A stretch of DNA of 64,000 nt from Coffea arabica (taxonomy: Eukaryota > Streptophyta > Magnoliopsida > Gentianales > Rubiaceae). Below are positions 35,393-46,788 of this stretch, piece after piece. The stretch spans positions 12,284,501-12,348,500 of the forward strand of contig NC_092323.1 of assembly GCF_036785885.1 (NCBI RefSeq), written 5' to 3'. The translations under genes and the position numbers were made by a program. The notes beneath the pieces are model-generated. The model saw only the letters and a list, made by a program, of their open reading frames with translations, was not told the DNA's origin and did no database searches. How positions within the stretch are numbered: the first letter of the stretch is position 1; every line of letters begins with the position of its first letter.

Positions 35393-38069
35393 ATGCAGTT
35401 CTCAAGCGCAAATTCTGTTTATTTGGCTTCAGGGCTGATCTTCGTCCTGAATTTTTTCCCATTCCTCTCATTTGCTAATCCTCATTTTCACGAAGCTGGC
35501 CTGATTTGTGGCCAGAATATAGCACCGATAAACACCAGCTACAACATTCCCCGTTCTTCTGAAGTGGTGGAAGAGATAGAATCTGAAGTGGGGGACGAGA
35601 TAGAATCTCTTGTGATTAATAATGGTTGGGGCCTTTATGCAGGGAACAAGACAAACATATCCTTCTATGCCTTAGCCCAATGTTACCAAGATATTGCTCC
35701 GGTTGATTGCTATTTTTGCTACCTAACGAGTCAAGATATTAGAAATGATGCTTGCGGCCGTGCAGCATCAGGTCGAGTTTATATGGACGGATGTTTCCTG
35801 CGTTTTGACAACTACAACTTCTTTAATGAAAGCGTTGATACGACAAAAGGTATATCAAATTGTAGCAGCCGATCAGCTGGTGTTTTGAGTGTCGAAGATG
35901 TCGGGAATTTTGGAAAGAATGTGGTAAAGTTGATTGATAAAGTAACTTCAGTTGCTTTGAAGAATGGAGGGTTTGCTGTAAAGGGGTTGAATGGAGTGTT
36001 TGGCTTGGCGCAGTGTTGGAAGACTTTAAGCGATCAAGGGTGTAAAGAATGTTTAACGAAGGCAAGTCAAAATGCTATAGGGTGTTTGCCTAGCCGGGAA
36101 GGCCGTGGGATGGACGCTGGTTGTTATTTGAGGTATTCGACTGTGAAATTCTATAATGACCCGCCTAAGACTATTACCGGTAAGTACTACGAATTATCGC
36201 ACCTGTTGTATGCAGTACAAAAAGTTTGTGGTGAAGAGAGAATTGATCCCAAATTGAGTTTAGACTTGCTCAAATATATTCAATTCGATTAAAGGTGTTA
36301 TCTTTGCAGTTAGAAGTGTTCTATCGATTCTGTTTCTTGCCAAGGTTATCCAATGTTTTTGCCTTAACCTACATTTTTGTGTTAACCAATAGTCTTATGA
36401 GCTATCAAATTTCAGAATTAGAACTTTGTTAGAATTATGCTACTTTCAGCAATTTCTTTCGCAGCTTCGCTTGTTTTGTTCCTGTTGACATTCTGGTTAT
36501 TTTCAGGACCCTCAACATGGGGAAAAAGAGTGGCTATAGGCTCGTCTGTTGTGGCCTTCTCTATGCTCTCTCTTTTCGCTGCCTATGCATTCTACGCAAG
36601 ATTCAAAAAATCCATTCAAGGTATGATAAGATGATCGATAACCAAGGCGCAAGTAAAGATGATTTCTAATGCAGTGTTTTTTTTCAACTAAACGTAACAA
36701 ATTGTTTCATTTTGTGGTGATGCAGAACAGAGAAAATTAGCCCGAATTTCACATGCATACAAGAAGTCATATTTGTACTTCAAATATGAAATCTTAGAGA
36801 AGGCAACAAACTATTTCGATCCCAGAATGAAAATAGGCCAAGGAGGAGCTGGTTCCGTATATATAGGAACTCTTCCGGATGGAAAAGTAATTGCTGTTAA
36901 GAGGTTGTTCTTTAGTACCAGTCGATGGGTTGAAGAGTTCTTCAATGAGGTGGATCTGATCAATGGAATTCAGCACAAAAACCTCGTCAAGTTTTTGGGT
37001 TGTAGCATTGAAGGTCCTGAGAGCTTGCTGGTTTACGAGTTTGTGCCCAACAAGAGCCTCGATCACTACCTCTTTGGTTGGTAACATTAATTAGACCATA
37101 TATTCTGGTTAACAAGTTTGTGTAGATTGACCTTAACATGGTAGACTTACAAATCACTCTGCAGATAAAAACAGAATTAAGATTCTAAGTTGGAAGGAGC
37201 GATTCCAAATTATAATTGGAACAGCTGAAGGGATAGCTTTTCTTCATGGAGGAGCCGGGATCAGAATTGTCCACAGGGACATAAAAAGCAGCAACGTGCT
37301 TCTTGATGAGGATTTTTCTCCTAAAGTTGCAGATTTTGGATTGGCTCGGCATTTTGCCGAGGACAAAACTCACCTTAGCACTGAACTTGCAGGGACTTTG
37401 TAAGAGAAAATGTTACTGCGATTAGCATTTTACTCCAATGTCAACAAATGCAATCAAGATGAACAAGGAAACATCATCGTATCTCCAGATTGCATGTTTG
37501 AAATTTTAATCATTTGCTGAAATGAACGTTTGATTTTGGCTTTGTTTACAGAGGATACATGGCTCCTGAATACCTTGTCAAAGGACAGCTCACGGAGAAG
37601 GCTGATGTATTCAGTTTCGGCATCTTGGTCCTTGAGATCGTCTGTGGTAGAAAGCATAATTATGCTTCCAAGGAAGACTCTGGCTCACTTCTGCAAACGG
37701 TAAAGATCAAATTCTCTTGTTCCCACATTTCATTTCAACTTGCTAAAGCCTAAAAGGGTTCAGATTCACTGAGACAAGATGAACAAAACTTGTTCTTTAC
37801 TGTTGGCCCAGGTTTGGACTTTTTACCAAGCGGATAAACTTGAGGAATTAGTTGATCCTTGTTTGAAAGGAAATTTTCCAGCGCTAGAGGCAGGGAATGT
37901 GCTTAAAATTGGGCTTTTGTGCGGTCAAGCTTCTGCAACTTCAAGACCATCTATGGTTGAAGTCGTTCAAATGCTTACAGTTCCTAATTGTGCCATTCCT
38001 GAACCAAATCAACCGCCATTTCTAAATTCTAACAGCAGTTTTCCGGCAGCCAATCCCAGCAGGTCCTGA
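35393..38069 (+). CDS. Cysteine-rich receptor-like protein kinase (CRK, DUF26 class)
   Basis: This is a plasma-membrane receptor kinase of the CRK family, involved in defence and redox signalling. Six exons join in frame: 35393-36179, 36507-36620, 36726-37076, 37165-37399, 37552-37699 and 37812-38069. They encode 630 residues. A signal peptide (about 1-28) is followed by two DUF26/Gnk2 domains, each with the C-x8-C-x2-C motif ([13 protein letters not shown] and [13 protein letters not shown]). One transmembrane helix follows, [19 protein letters not shown], at about 267-288. The kinase domain has the glycine loop GQGGAGSV, lysine in AVKRL, the catalytic loop [13 protein letters not shown], the DFG motif in ADFGLAR and the GYMAPEY activation-end motif. 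All catalytic residues are present, so it should be an active kinase. Exon 1 remains open for 37 codons past its donor. Confidence 0.96.
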
Positions 38070-38982
38070 AGCTTTGAAGTTCTTCCCTTGCTTAGTTATG
38101 TTGTTAATGTTCAAATTTCTGGGATGTCAAATGGGCTTTGTGAGTTCAACAGACTCAGACAACGTCCATTCTAAACAGGAATGTAAAATCAAGCCATGTG
38201 CTACAAGAAGAGAAAAGAATTTTCACCTCAACGACATTCGTCCAACAGCCTAAAGCTTAGCCCACTAAAACTCCCATAGTTGAGATTCAATTGAATCAAT
38301 CAGCATATAAGAAGATATTCGTATCGAGCTGGGTTCAATCTGGCCCAAATTAACATCTAATTTTTTTTAGTGTTGATATTAGTCTATTACTGGAATTGAA
38401 GAACCAAACATGAATTGGTATGGTACGTAACATGAATGAGTAAATGTGTATCAAAACCCCTCTTTCTCCTTTATTTATTTGCAAGGTCTAGAGTTTTCTT
38501 GATTAAAGAAAAAGGAATAAGAAAACTGGTTATGAAGTAAACTACTACCCCATATTTTAGTTTTCTTTTTTCTATTTTTTTTAAAAAAAACACTAAACTT
38601 TTAATTGGAACATGTGAATTAAACAAAACAATAATTTAAACCAAATGTAACATGTGAAACGTGTATATATACAAATGCCCATTGAGGTTAATTGATTGGT
38701 TAAGAAATGTGGAAAATTTATAAAAGTTGTGATAGTTATTTTTAGATTACATTTGTGATAGAGTTGTATGTAAGCTATGTATTTCAAGTTGTAATGATAG
38801 TAGAAAATTTTTTTTCAATATAGTATGAGTTTGTTAAATTCTAGAATATATATTGGTATAAACTCTAGATATTGGCATTTGCTGAATGCGGACAGAAGCA
38901 TGCATTATAAAACTGAAGTATATTTTACAGGCATATAAGTGAAAATGAGACATTCTGACAGTTTAATTTTTATGTTGAATGT
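38070..38982. other. Spacer between the CRK gene and the RPA-like gene
   Basis: The CRK gene (+) and RPA-a (-) converge here, so both 3' UTRs should lie in this stretch. I searched it for a Helitron 3' end (hairpin plus CTRR on the minus strand) and found no convincing one. Confidence 0.45.
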
Positions 38983-41001
38983 TTAGGTTGTGGAAGCTGA
39001 GTATAGATTTGCGCCTTGAAGATTATCCGGGAAGTATGAAGTTAAAATGTTGAACGCAGTGGGTTGAGGCAGCCTGAATGTGGAAGGAGAAGGTTGAATG
39101 CAGCAAATAAGCGTTCTTCCGTGCAATTTTTGTGCAACGAGGGCGACAATATTAACATTCTGTTAGACAGTAAAAAAATAATGAATAAGGTTAATGTATA
39201 GGATGGAAAAGGAAGGGTAAAAATTTTGTGTGTAAATAAAGGGAATAAATAATTACTTGTTGGTTTGCATGATAGAGTTCGGCTGTTGAATATCCAACCA
39301 ATTTTTCAGCTTCAATGTCTATTGCGGTTGCATGTAGGGAACCGGTTCTATCAGAAAGCGAAATTGAAATATATGGTCTGGGAAAGGAGAAGTGATAATA
39401 TTTAGTGAAAGATGAAATTGCTTGGAGAATGAATTGTATGATTTATGAATAATATATGAGATTGTTAAGAACATGGGCAAGAGCTGAACAGTGTGTTCAC
39501 AATGCTGACAGAATGTTCGGGTCATTTGTGGAGAGTAATGTGGTTCTTCACAATTAGGACATGTCATACGGTACATTTTACTATTCGTGTAGTTTATCTC
39601 AGCAGAACCTCTAATCCATGCTGTGCCAACTTCCTATGAAGGAAACATAGGAATTGTGAATAAATATAAATATTGTTAAATTGGATCTAGAGACAGTAGG
39701 ATTGAATGAAAGGGTCTATGGAGGCTTACAATTTCTTTTGCAGCAGAAATATCGATGATTTGATTATTATTGGGAGGTGGAAGAAGAATATTGGGATCTA
39801 TATAACTTGTGGTGGCTGGTAGTTGTGTTGATTGGTTAGAATTAGTATAAAACCTGAGGCATATGTAGAAAGATTAGGTAGTAATATCAGTAATGAAAAT
39901 GCATGATTGAATGTTGGAATTGGTACCAGTTTTGTAGGTCAATTGCTTCTTGAACGTCTGGATTTATGAGGATCACGGATGATGGTTGAGTTGAGAAGCT
40001 AAGATCTGGTGCGATGGAAAGAAATTTTTGTGTAAAATGTAAAGTTGTAAAAATATTTCTGAGAAAAAGCAATATGTTTGCTTACATTTTTTTGTTGTGA
40101 CTTTGATCCTAATGGCAATGATAACTGGGCAGGCTTCATGGTGGGAAGCAATAATAGGTCCATGGGATTCTTCAATTTGATCAGAGAGAGTAAGAAGTAA
40201 TGGCCGGAAACTGTAGAGGGATCAGAAAGAGAATGGTAATTGTTATTTTATTGTATCGTTTGAAGGGTCAGGTAAGTGTTAATAGTGAAAAATGGATTGT
40301 TACCTGCGATCAGCAATTAGGTAATCTCTACTGATGGACCTTTTTCCTCGAACATCTATTTCTTTTATAGGCAGGATATGGAGGATTTTTCCCATGATAT
40401 CTAGTGTAGTTATATAAAAAAAATATATTAAAAAAATTTGATAAAGTAAGTATTATTTTGTACGGAAAAAATCAAATGAATAAAAAGCAGGTGGTGTGTA
40501 TACTTATCAAATGATTTGTATTAGCAAGTGTGTCCAACATGGTGAAGGGTTGCAGTTGGAAAGAAACTGGAAGACAAGGTCGTTGTAGTTCTTGTATCTG
40601 TTGAATGTGGGTGTTTTGTGCAGCAACCCAATAGTATGGATATTGACCGGCAGAGAGATCATTCAGTGATGGATGCACAAAAGCATTAGATATGTAGTAT
40701 TTTTTAAAAGGAAAAAGAAGCCTGGCAAATTGTTGAAGATAGGGTGCAGGTACATGCATATGGACTCTTAGTCCCTATATTTTAGCTTTGTCAGTTGGTG
40801 TTGAAAGGTAAATGAACAACAAAAGAATAATTTGGTAAAGTAAAACTAGCAAACCTGTGGTTCAGCTAGTGCATATTGTTGATAATGGGTTTGAGGTCCG
40901 CCAAAACGCTTGATATGTGTTATTTCAATAACTTGGACAATTGTTGTCCAATTCAGTAGATCTGGATGAATATTTGAAAGTGGAATGATAGTATTTTCCA
41001 T
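38983..41001 (-). CDS. RPA70-like single-stranded DNA-binding protein, copy a (intact)
   Basis: This is related to the large subunit of replication protein A, which coats single-stranded DNA. Nine exons join in frame: 40855-41001, 40504-40774, 40304-40400, 40086-40210, 39927-40005, 39730-39853, 39473-39633, 39257-39377 and 38983-39159. They encode 433 residues, shorter than a canonical RPA70 (over 600). OB-fold sequence is seen in NWTTIVQVIEI, FPFKKYYISNAFV, DYLIADR, PVIIAIRIKVTT and SVILINPDVQEA. A C4 zinc ribbon typical of the RPA C-terminal domain is at C306, C309, C323 and C326. The last OB fold has ISLSDRTGSLHATAIDIEAE. It resembles RPA copies b and c of the Helitron block more than a housekeeping RPA. 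Unlike those copies it has no stop or frame break. Confidence 0.87.
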
Positions 41002-41836
41002 CGCGGTAAAAACTTCAGTAACAGGATGTAAATTTATGAAGGGAAAATGGAAACTATGAATAAGGAGCATTAATTGAAACTGGAGTAGATGTGAAATTGA
41101 AACTATAAATAAGGAGCGGTAATTTATAAATCGTTAGTGCATATGAAAGCATAGAAAGGTGATAAAAAAACATATAGGAATAGTAGAAGAAAAATAACGT
41201 GAAGCAAAAAATTTAAGACATATGGTATGAAAAAGTGCAGAAGGATTGGAAAATGGAAAAGAAGAAAGAAGAGGAGAACGAGGATTACCTTAGGAGCAAT
41301 GGCGGTCTGGTGGTAGGAAGGAAGTTTGGTTTGGGAAATGATGAGTGTGAAATGAGGCTGTTTAAAAGGTGGAAAGAGCAGGAATTTATAAATTAGATAT
41401 TATAGTGTTTGATAGAGATGGAGAGTGGTGTAGGTGATAGCCAAGATATTTTGGGTGGTGTCAGGCTTTATAGTAAGACAGTCATGAATTGGGTAGGGAT
41501 AAATAGTAGAGTAGTGGTGTTGTGTTTTGTGTTGGATTTGATCATGTGTTTTTTTTTGGGTAAATACGTATTTTGTGGAAGTGTTAATTGTTGTTAGTAT
41601 AGCATATCTTTGACGAAGACAATAGAATGACGTGGGGGAAATAGTTGATTGGGTGTTTAGGAAATTAAACATAGGAAATTAAAAAGTTTGTCCGGACTGT
41701 AGCCAAAAATATTGTTTGTTGGTAGTGCCTTACATAATGGATAGAAATATAGAACATATATAGGTGGATACAAAAGAAAGATAAAACAGTTTCTGGAAGC
41801 GTGTGCATCAAACTGGAAGATAAAACAGTTTGCGGA

Positions 41837-42874
41837 TCAAATTGGGTGTGCTGTCTCAAATCGATATGATTGAAGTACTCTCCTCGTGTCTTCTGCAACA
41901 TATTTTTTGATGCCGTTTTGAGCACACACGATGACCTGATAGGTGAGCATTTCTGTTGGCAGGAAGAATAGGAGTTCATTTGGCTTTGCATGAATTTGGT
42001 CCAGAAATTGAATCCAATGCTGAGTAACATTGATGTCTGTGCATTGCAGGCGAGCATGAATTTGTTGCCGATGGAGATGAATGAGGAAAGGACGGTTCTT
42101 TTGCCAATTTGGAGCGATGATATTAAATGGTAGTTTCTGTGAAAATATATTATAAGTTAGGGTGTTTGAGTAATAATTTATCATAGTAATTATATAAAGA
42201 TAAAAGGTACCAGGCGAAAAGTGTCATCATCAATGACACGATGGAAAAATGCCGGAAAAGTTAAATCTTGTGTGAAGTCATTTGATAAGCCCGTGATAAC
42301 TTGCTGGTAAACACAGTTAGTCCTATCAAAATGCATTTGCGAGAATGGATCTGGAAATGTTTGTTGCTGGTAGTTTTTTTTAAAGATGGCTACGTTGAAC
42401 TCCATGTTTGCTAAATATTTAAACAGAATGATGTCACCTGTGGCAAGTTTATGGTCTGCTGCAAAGTGATTCCAGCCTTCAGCAAATTGCAAATTTGTCA
42501 AGGCAATCAACCAATGTGCATTTTTTGCTTTGATGGTTAGGAATGGCTGTCTGCAGTGTTGTATCATTGGAATAAGGTCATGCGGCAATCGCTATTCAGT
42601 TAAGAATATGTTAGGTTATGGTTGTTAGAATTTTGTGCAGCGAAAAAAGGAATTAGTATTATTATCAGAGAAGTACCAGTGTTTTATTTTTTGTAAAACG
42701 AATTGTGAAACAGCATGGTAGGGGGCCATATATATCAGGTATGAAGTGAGGAAGAGGAGCATCTGGAAAAACAGGAATTGATTTAGCAAATACTCAGAAA
42801 TAAAGGATTTTTGTAAGATAGGAAGTAAACGATAACAATTTACAATTACCTGGTAGGTGTGGAGAAACAAACAT
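41837..42874 (-). CDS. Two-B3-domain DNA-binding protein, copy a (intact)
   Basis: This is a plant-specific B3-superfamily protein, most like the REM type. Four exons join in frame: 42850-42874, 42677-42762, 42211-42591 and 41837-42136, encoding 263 residues. The ATG at 42874 is chosen because only its frame links exon 1 (MFVSPHLP) in phase to the B3 sequence. The first B3 domain (about residues 20-105) contains CCFTIRF, the LPHDLI loop, AHWLIAL, FAEGWNHFAADHKLATGD and FNVAIF. The second (about 120-225) contains FPAFFHRVI, LPFNIIAPNW, HWIQFLDQI and YQVIVCAQNG. It lies 836 bp upstream of RPA-a on the same strand, within the Helitron-derived block. Whether it is host-derived cargo or part of the element is open. 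Confidence 0.82.
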
Positions 42875-43932
42875 GAGGACACGTTCCAACCACTTAGCAA
42901 TGGAAATAGCATTTTTAAGCTCAAGAAGCCAACGTCTTCAACGAGGGCAGAATGCTGTTCAATGATGGCTTCATCGTATTTATAGGTATAGTGTTTGGGA
43001 TCTTTGTGCAAAGCTGTAGCAGCAAGGGTTTTATGGCCAGTGGGTGTAACTAAATAGTATTTTTATAATTTTTGTCTTTAGGGTGTAATGTGGACGGTTA
43101 GTGTCCAAGAAACAAAGATATCATTGTCCATGTAACTGTAGAGAGTTTATGAAACTGTTGGTTATTAAATTGTATATGGAATCAATCAATGAAAAATGAA
43201 ATGTTTAACTAAACGGAATGTAAAATGAAGCAAAATAATCTACCAAACAGTGAATCATATTACTTATGAGTTAGGTTTGTTTTATGTTTGTAGAACATTG
43301 AATATGTGGAAGAAGCAAAAAGCTGTGGACAATTGGGAGTTATATGTTGAAAGTAAATTGTTCAGCTATCAGCTGCAAAATATACTGGAAATTGATGCAA
43401 GCGTACCTGATGTGCAAGCGAAGTAGGAAATTTAGCTGTGTTTTCACTGTTGAGGATTTTTTACTGGTGATAGATTTTAGAGGAAAATGACAGTGAATGT
43501 TCTGGTGGAAGAAGGCTGTATATGTTTGAACAAGTGGGGGTCGGTCGAGGGCTTTAATGGGTATTTAATTTGAACAGGTAAGCAAACAAAGTGGGTCGGT
43601 TGAGTATTCGGTGGAGCATTAAATGAATTGATTGGTAGTATTTATTTTGAACCATTAAATAGGGGAATTTAATTTTTTTTAGTAAGGGAATTGATTTTGT
43701 GGTATATTGCATTGATATATGTTTGACTGCGTCTGCGTGGCTGTTGAAAAGCAAGAAAGAAAATAGTGCAGTGGGTTGAAGAAGAATTGGAAGCGATGGA
43801 AGCAGGTAGCAGGAATAAAAACTAAATGTGTTTGGTGGAATTGACATGATGGGCGTTTTGGGGAGAGCTTCAATTTATTTTGGAATTCGTTTAAGCTATC
43901 CTAACAAAAATGCACAATCAAATTGATCAAAG
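42875..43932. other. Spacer, includes an inverted relic of an RPA C-terminal exon
   Basis: This should contain the B3-a promoter. At 43894-43941 a 48-bp segment is the reverse complement of 49634-49681, with three mismatches seen. That matching region is the end of a duplicated RPA last exon. No other gene was recognised. Confidence 0.55.
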
Positions 43933-44320
43933 AGAATGAAGACCAACGACAACCCAATAAGATGAAAGAAACAAAAGCAGGTCTTGGAAAGTTAAGCTTT
44001 GTCTGGCAAAAACACCGACATTGTTCAGGATAAAAGATCACACATAAAAAGTAAGTCAACAACTTCATAGATAATCATACAAATCTAACGGTCAATAGAT
44101 GACAAAAATATAAAGCACTACAATCTAATGGTTAAATTTTTGACAAAAATCAACCTACTTGCAGTAAGTGAACAACCACTGGCAGTGAGTTCACAGATGA
44201 AGTAAAATAATGATATACATTCAACCACCCTAAGGTACCTTGCATTTGACCAAAAGTGCTAAACCTTAGCACCTCACTAAACAGGCTCCAATGAAACAAG
44301 TAACGGCAGCCAAAAAGAAA
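43933..44320 (+). repeat. Direct repeat L, partner of 63182-63595
   Basis: This 388-bp sequence matches 63182-63595 in the same orientation. By eye about 12 substitutions and one 26-bp gap separate them. It contains the hairpin GTGCTAA-ACC-TTAGCAC and ends in CAAAAAGAAA, where similarity stops. In the right copy it sits beside the helicase 5' side, so it is probably Helitron 5' subterminal sequence. Confidence 0.9.
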
Positions 44321-44623
44321 CAAGTTTAATAAAAAAAAAAGTGTGTGTTTATTGGAGTATTGTTAAATTAGTCCATAAGTTATGTAAAATTAAATAGTTT
44401 TTTGTTTTATATGTAAGGTAGAATTATTTGGAATATAATCTGTCATTGAAGTAGTAGGAAGACATTATAAATAACGTTGTACTGATATCTGAATACATTT
44501 TACAGATTGTTCATTACAGATAAGAATGTACATAGTAGTTGTTGTACCATGGAAAAATTTTTTCGGTGTCGTCTTTCTTGTAGATCTGCACGGTAAATGA
44601 GCTAATTGTTTCTGGTATGAAGA
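44321..44623. other. AT-rich spacer
   Basis: No gene was recognised. If two Helitron units are in tandem, the 3' end of the right-hand unit might lie here, but no hairpin with a CTRR end was convincing. Confidence 0.4.
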
Positions 44624-45575
44624 CTAAAATTTTTCTTTCAACTGCAGATCATGTTGCTGAGCAAATGTTTGCCAATTGTTGGTGAATTGTCGGCCGTCTA
44701 TCTTGACTTGAAAAACTTTATATCCAGCTCTTAGAGTGATGAGGGGTGTTCTTGTTTCGTTTAGGAATACCGTAACGAACTTTGGTATTTTCTGAAATAG
44801 AAAAAAAAAATACTGGTAACGTGTGAGCAAATGTTCTTGGATTTTCTTATTTCAGTAGAAGTGATAATATTTATATAGTAAGAATTATACTTACAAATTT
44901 ATTTTTGTTCTTTTCATCGAAAATTTGGTAAAAAGATATGGAATTCATAATATCATGAGTTATATCTGGTTTGATGGAAGAGCATATATGCTGATACAGA
45001 ATATATATTGGCTTGATATCACCTGAGAGGAAAAAAAGGCAGTAAAAAAGTGAAAAGATATTTGTAGGCAGATTGGGTAGAAAAAAGCATCGTACCTTGA
45101 CTCACCATGAATATTTGCAGAATATTGCAATTGCAGAATATTAGAAAGAGAAACTGTGCATTTTAAGTTCTGTAAACTGGATAACATCAAAGTTTAGGTT
45201 GCCGATTTGACGAAGCAGTATATAATTATCTTTGTTAAGCAAATTAAACTTTTGAAATTCTGTCCATCCAGCTCCAAATTTTTCTCCTGTAATTTGAATA
45301 GTCCAACTCTAATTTCCTTGGATGATTGTTATGTTGTGTTTGTTATGGAGTTTCAGCATGCAGTGAAAGCTTGATGCCAGAATCTGAAAATTGAAAGTGC
45401 AGACGGTGAAGCGGTGTAATAGAAAACTTTTTGTTGTATTCTATATATGTATATACGAATAAAAGATAATTACCTTTTTATTTTGGTTGCATTTGAACAA
45501 AAAACATCCTTCGGTGAAGTTGGAACGACTGCGCCCGTGATTGGAGGAATTGCTCGTGTCAATGTTTACTGCCAT
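44624..45575 (-). pseudogene. Two-B3-domain gene, copy b (broken)
   Basis: This is a paralogue of B3-a on the same strand. A first exon starts MAVNIDTSNSSNHGRSRS at 45575 and ends at a donor before 45472. The first B3 domain follows with SSFHCMLKLHNKHNITI, SWTIQITGEKFGAGWTEFQ and LNFDVIQF. An in-frame TAG near 45312 interrupts it. The second B3 domain near 44800-44624 reads KFVTVFLNETRTPLITL, FQVKIDGRQFTNNWQTF and ends early in LQLKEKF. The early stop and short second domain make it a probable pseudogene. Confidence 0.7.
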
Positions 45576-46788
45576 AGATTTTTATGTAGTCTGAAGAAAA
45601 ACGATACAGAAAGGGAGAGAGATGGTTAAGGTGTTCTTGAGAGTTGATGAATATATTTAAGAGGAAGCTTATTGCGGTTATCGGGTGTATCGATTGGATT
45701 GTAATTCAAAGTGAAAGAAGTTGTTGCTGATATATAGTACAGAACTGAAGAAATGCACGTGGATAATATGCAGAGTGAGAAAGTTATGAAAGAGTAGCAG
45801 TGCATATTGTGTGCTATATAGCTTTGTTGAAAGAGAATTGGATTGAAGTATGTGCAGAATGACAATAATAATAGTTTAATTGAAATATGTATGAGGTTTT
45901 ACATGCAAATCAACAAAAAGAGATATAAAAAATATTAATTGTACGTTGTAATAAGTTTACCTATTGATAATAGGTTAATATTTAAAATGTAATGTTAATT
46001 TTTTTTTATAGATTACAAAAATAAGGGGCGGAAAAGTATGTTACAAATTTTGATAATGACAAATTCATATATTTATTAAATTTATTAGGGTTTTCATTTT
46101 ACTAAATATTATTAAATATATTATTTAGAGAATACATGTTGAGATAAATTTGTTTTTAATTATTTTTTGTAAATTTGAGTTGCACCAATTGTGTAATTGT
46201 TTGAAATTTCGAAAATAAAATTTTTTTATATTGCTTTTTCTAGCGAAGATGATATTTTTAAAGAATGTAGAGGTAGTAATTTATCTTTAAGTTGGTAGTT
46301 TGGATCTCAAAAATAGACATAGGAGAAAGGCACGTAAGAATAGAAGAAGAGTGGCAATAAAATTTATATTCATTGCTTTTGATGTAAGAGGAACTTGATA
46401 CAGTATGTTATCAGGGGAAGGAGAATGGCGAAGAAGTTAAACTTACAATTTGGTATAGTATTAGTTGTGTTACAAAGTATGGAAGTTGTATTTTGTCTGT
46501 GTTACAAAGTATGAAAGGTGTATTGGAGCCATATGACAGATAGCAGGAAAATGTTAGGAGTGCAGAAAGTGTCAAGGAAAATTTGTTGTGCTGCATTGGT
46601 TATATTTATTTAATTCTAGTTTGACAGAAGAGATATTTAGATAAGCAAATTCTTTTTTGCATTAACTTGCCGAGGCTACACATCAAAATTACAGTAGAGC
46701 AATGCAACTACTGTAGTGAACGTAGAAATACACATAAACTATACTACTTATGTAGAAGCTTGATTCTAGGCAGTATTTTTGGTCTTTG
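45576..46788. other. AT-rich spacer between B3-b and RPA-b
   Basis: No gene was recognised. A 24-bp phrase around TGTGTTACAAAGTATG is repeated near 46469 and 46499. Confidence 0.5.

Noticed and set aside
42850-43011. ATG at 43011 (MHKDPKHYTYKYDEA...) as start of the B3-a gene
   Set aside because: That frame does not join in phase to the B3-encoding exon 2. The ATG at 42874 in another frame does, so the upstream frame is leader.
44321-44560. Possible Helitron 3' end after repeat L
   Set aside because: No hairpin followed by a CTRR end was found on the minus strand, and no sequence here matches the left side of the RPA-a unit.
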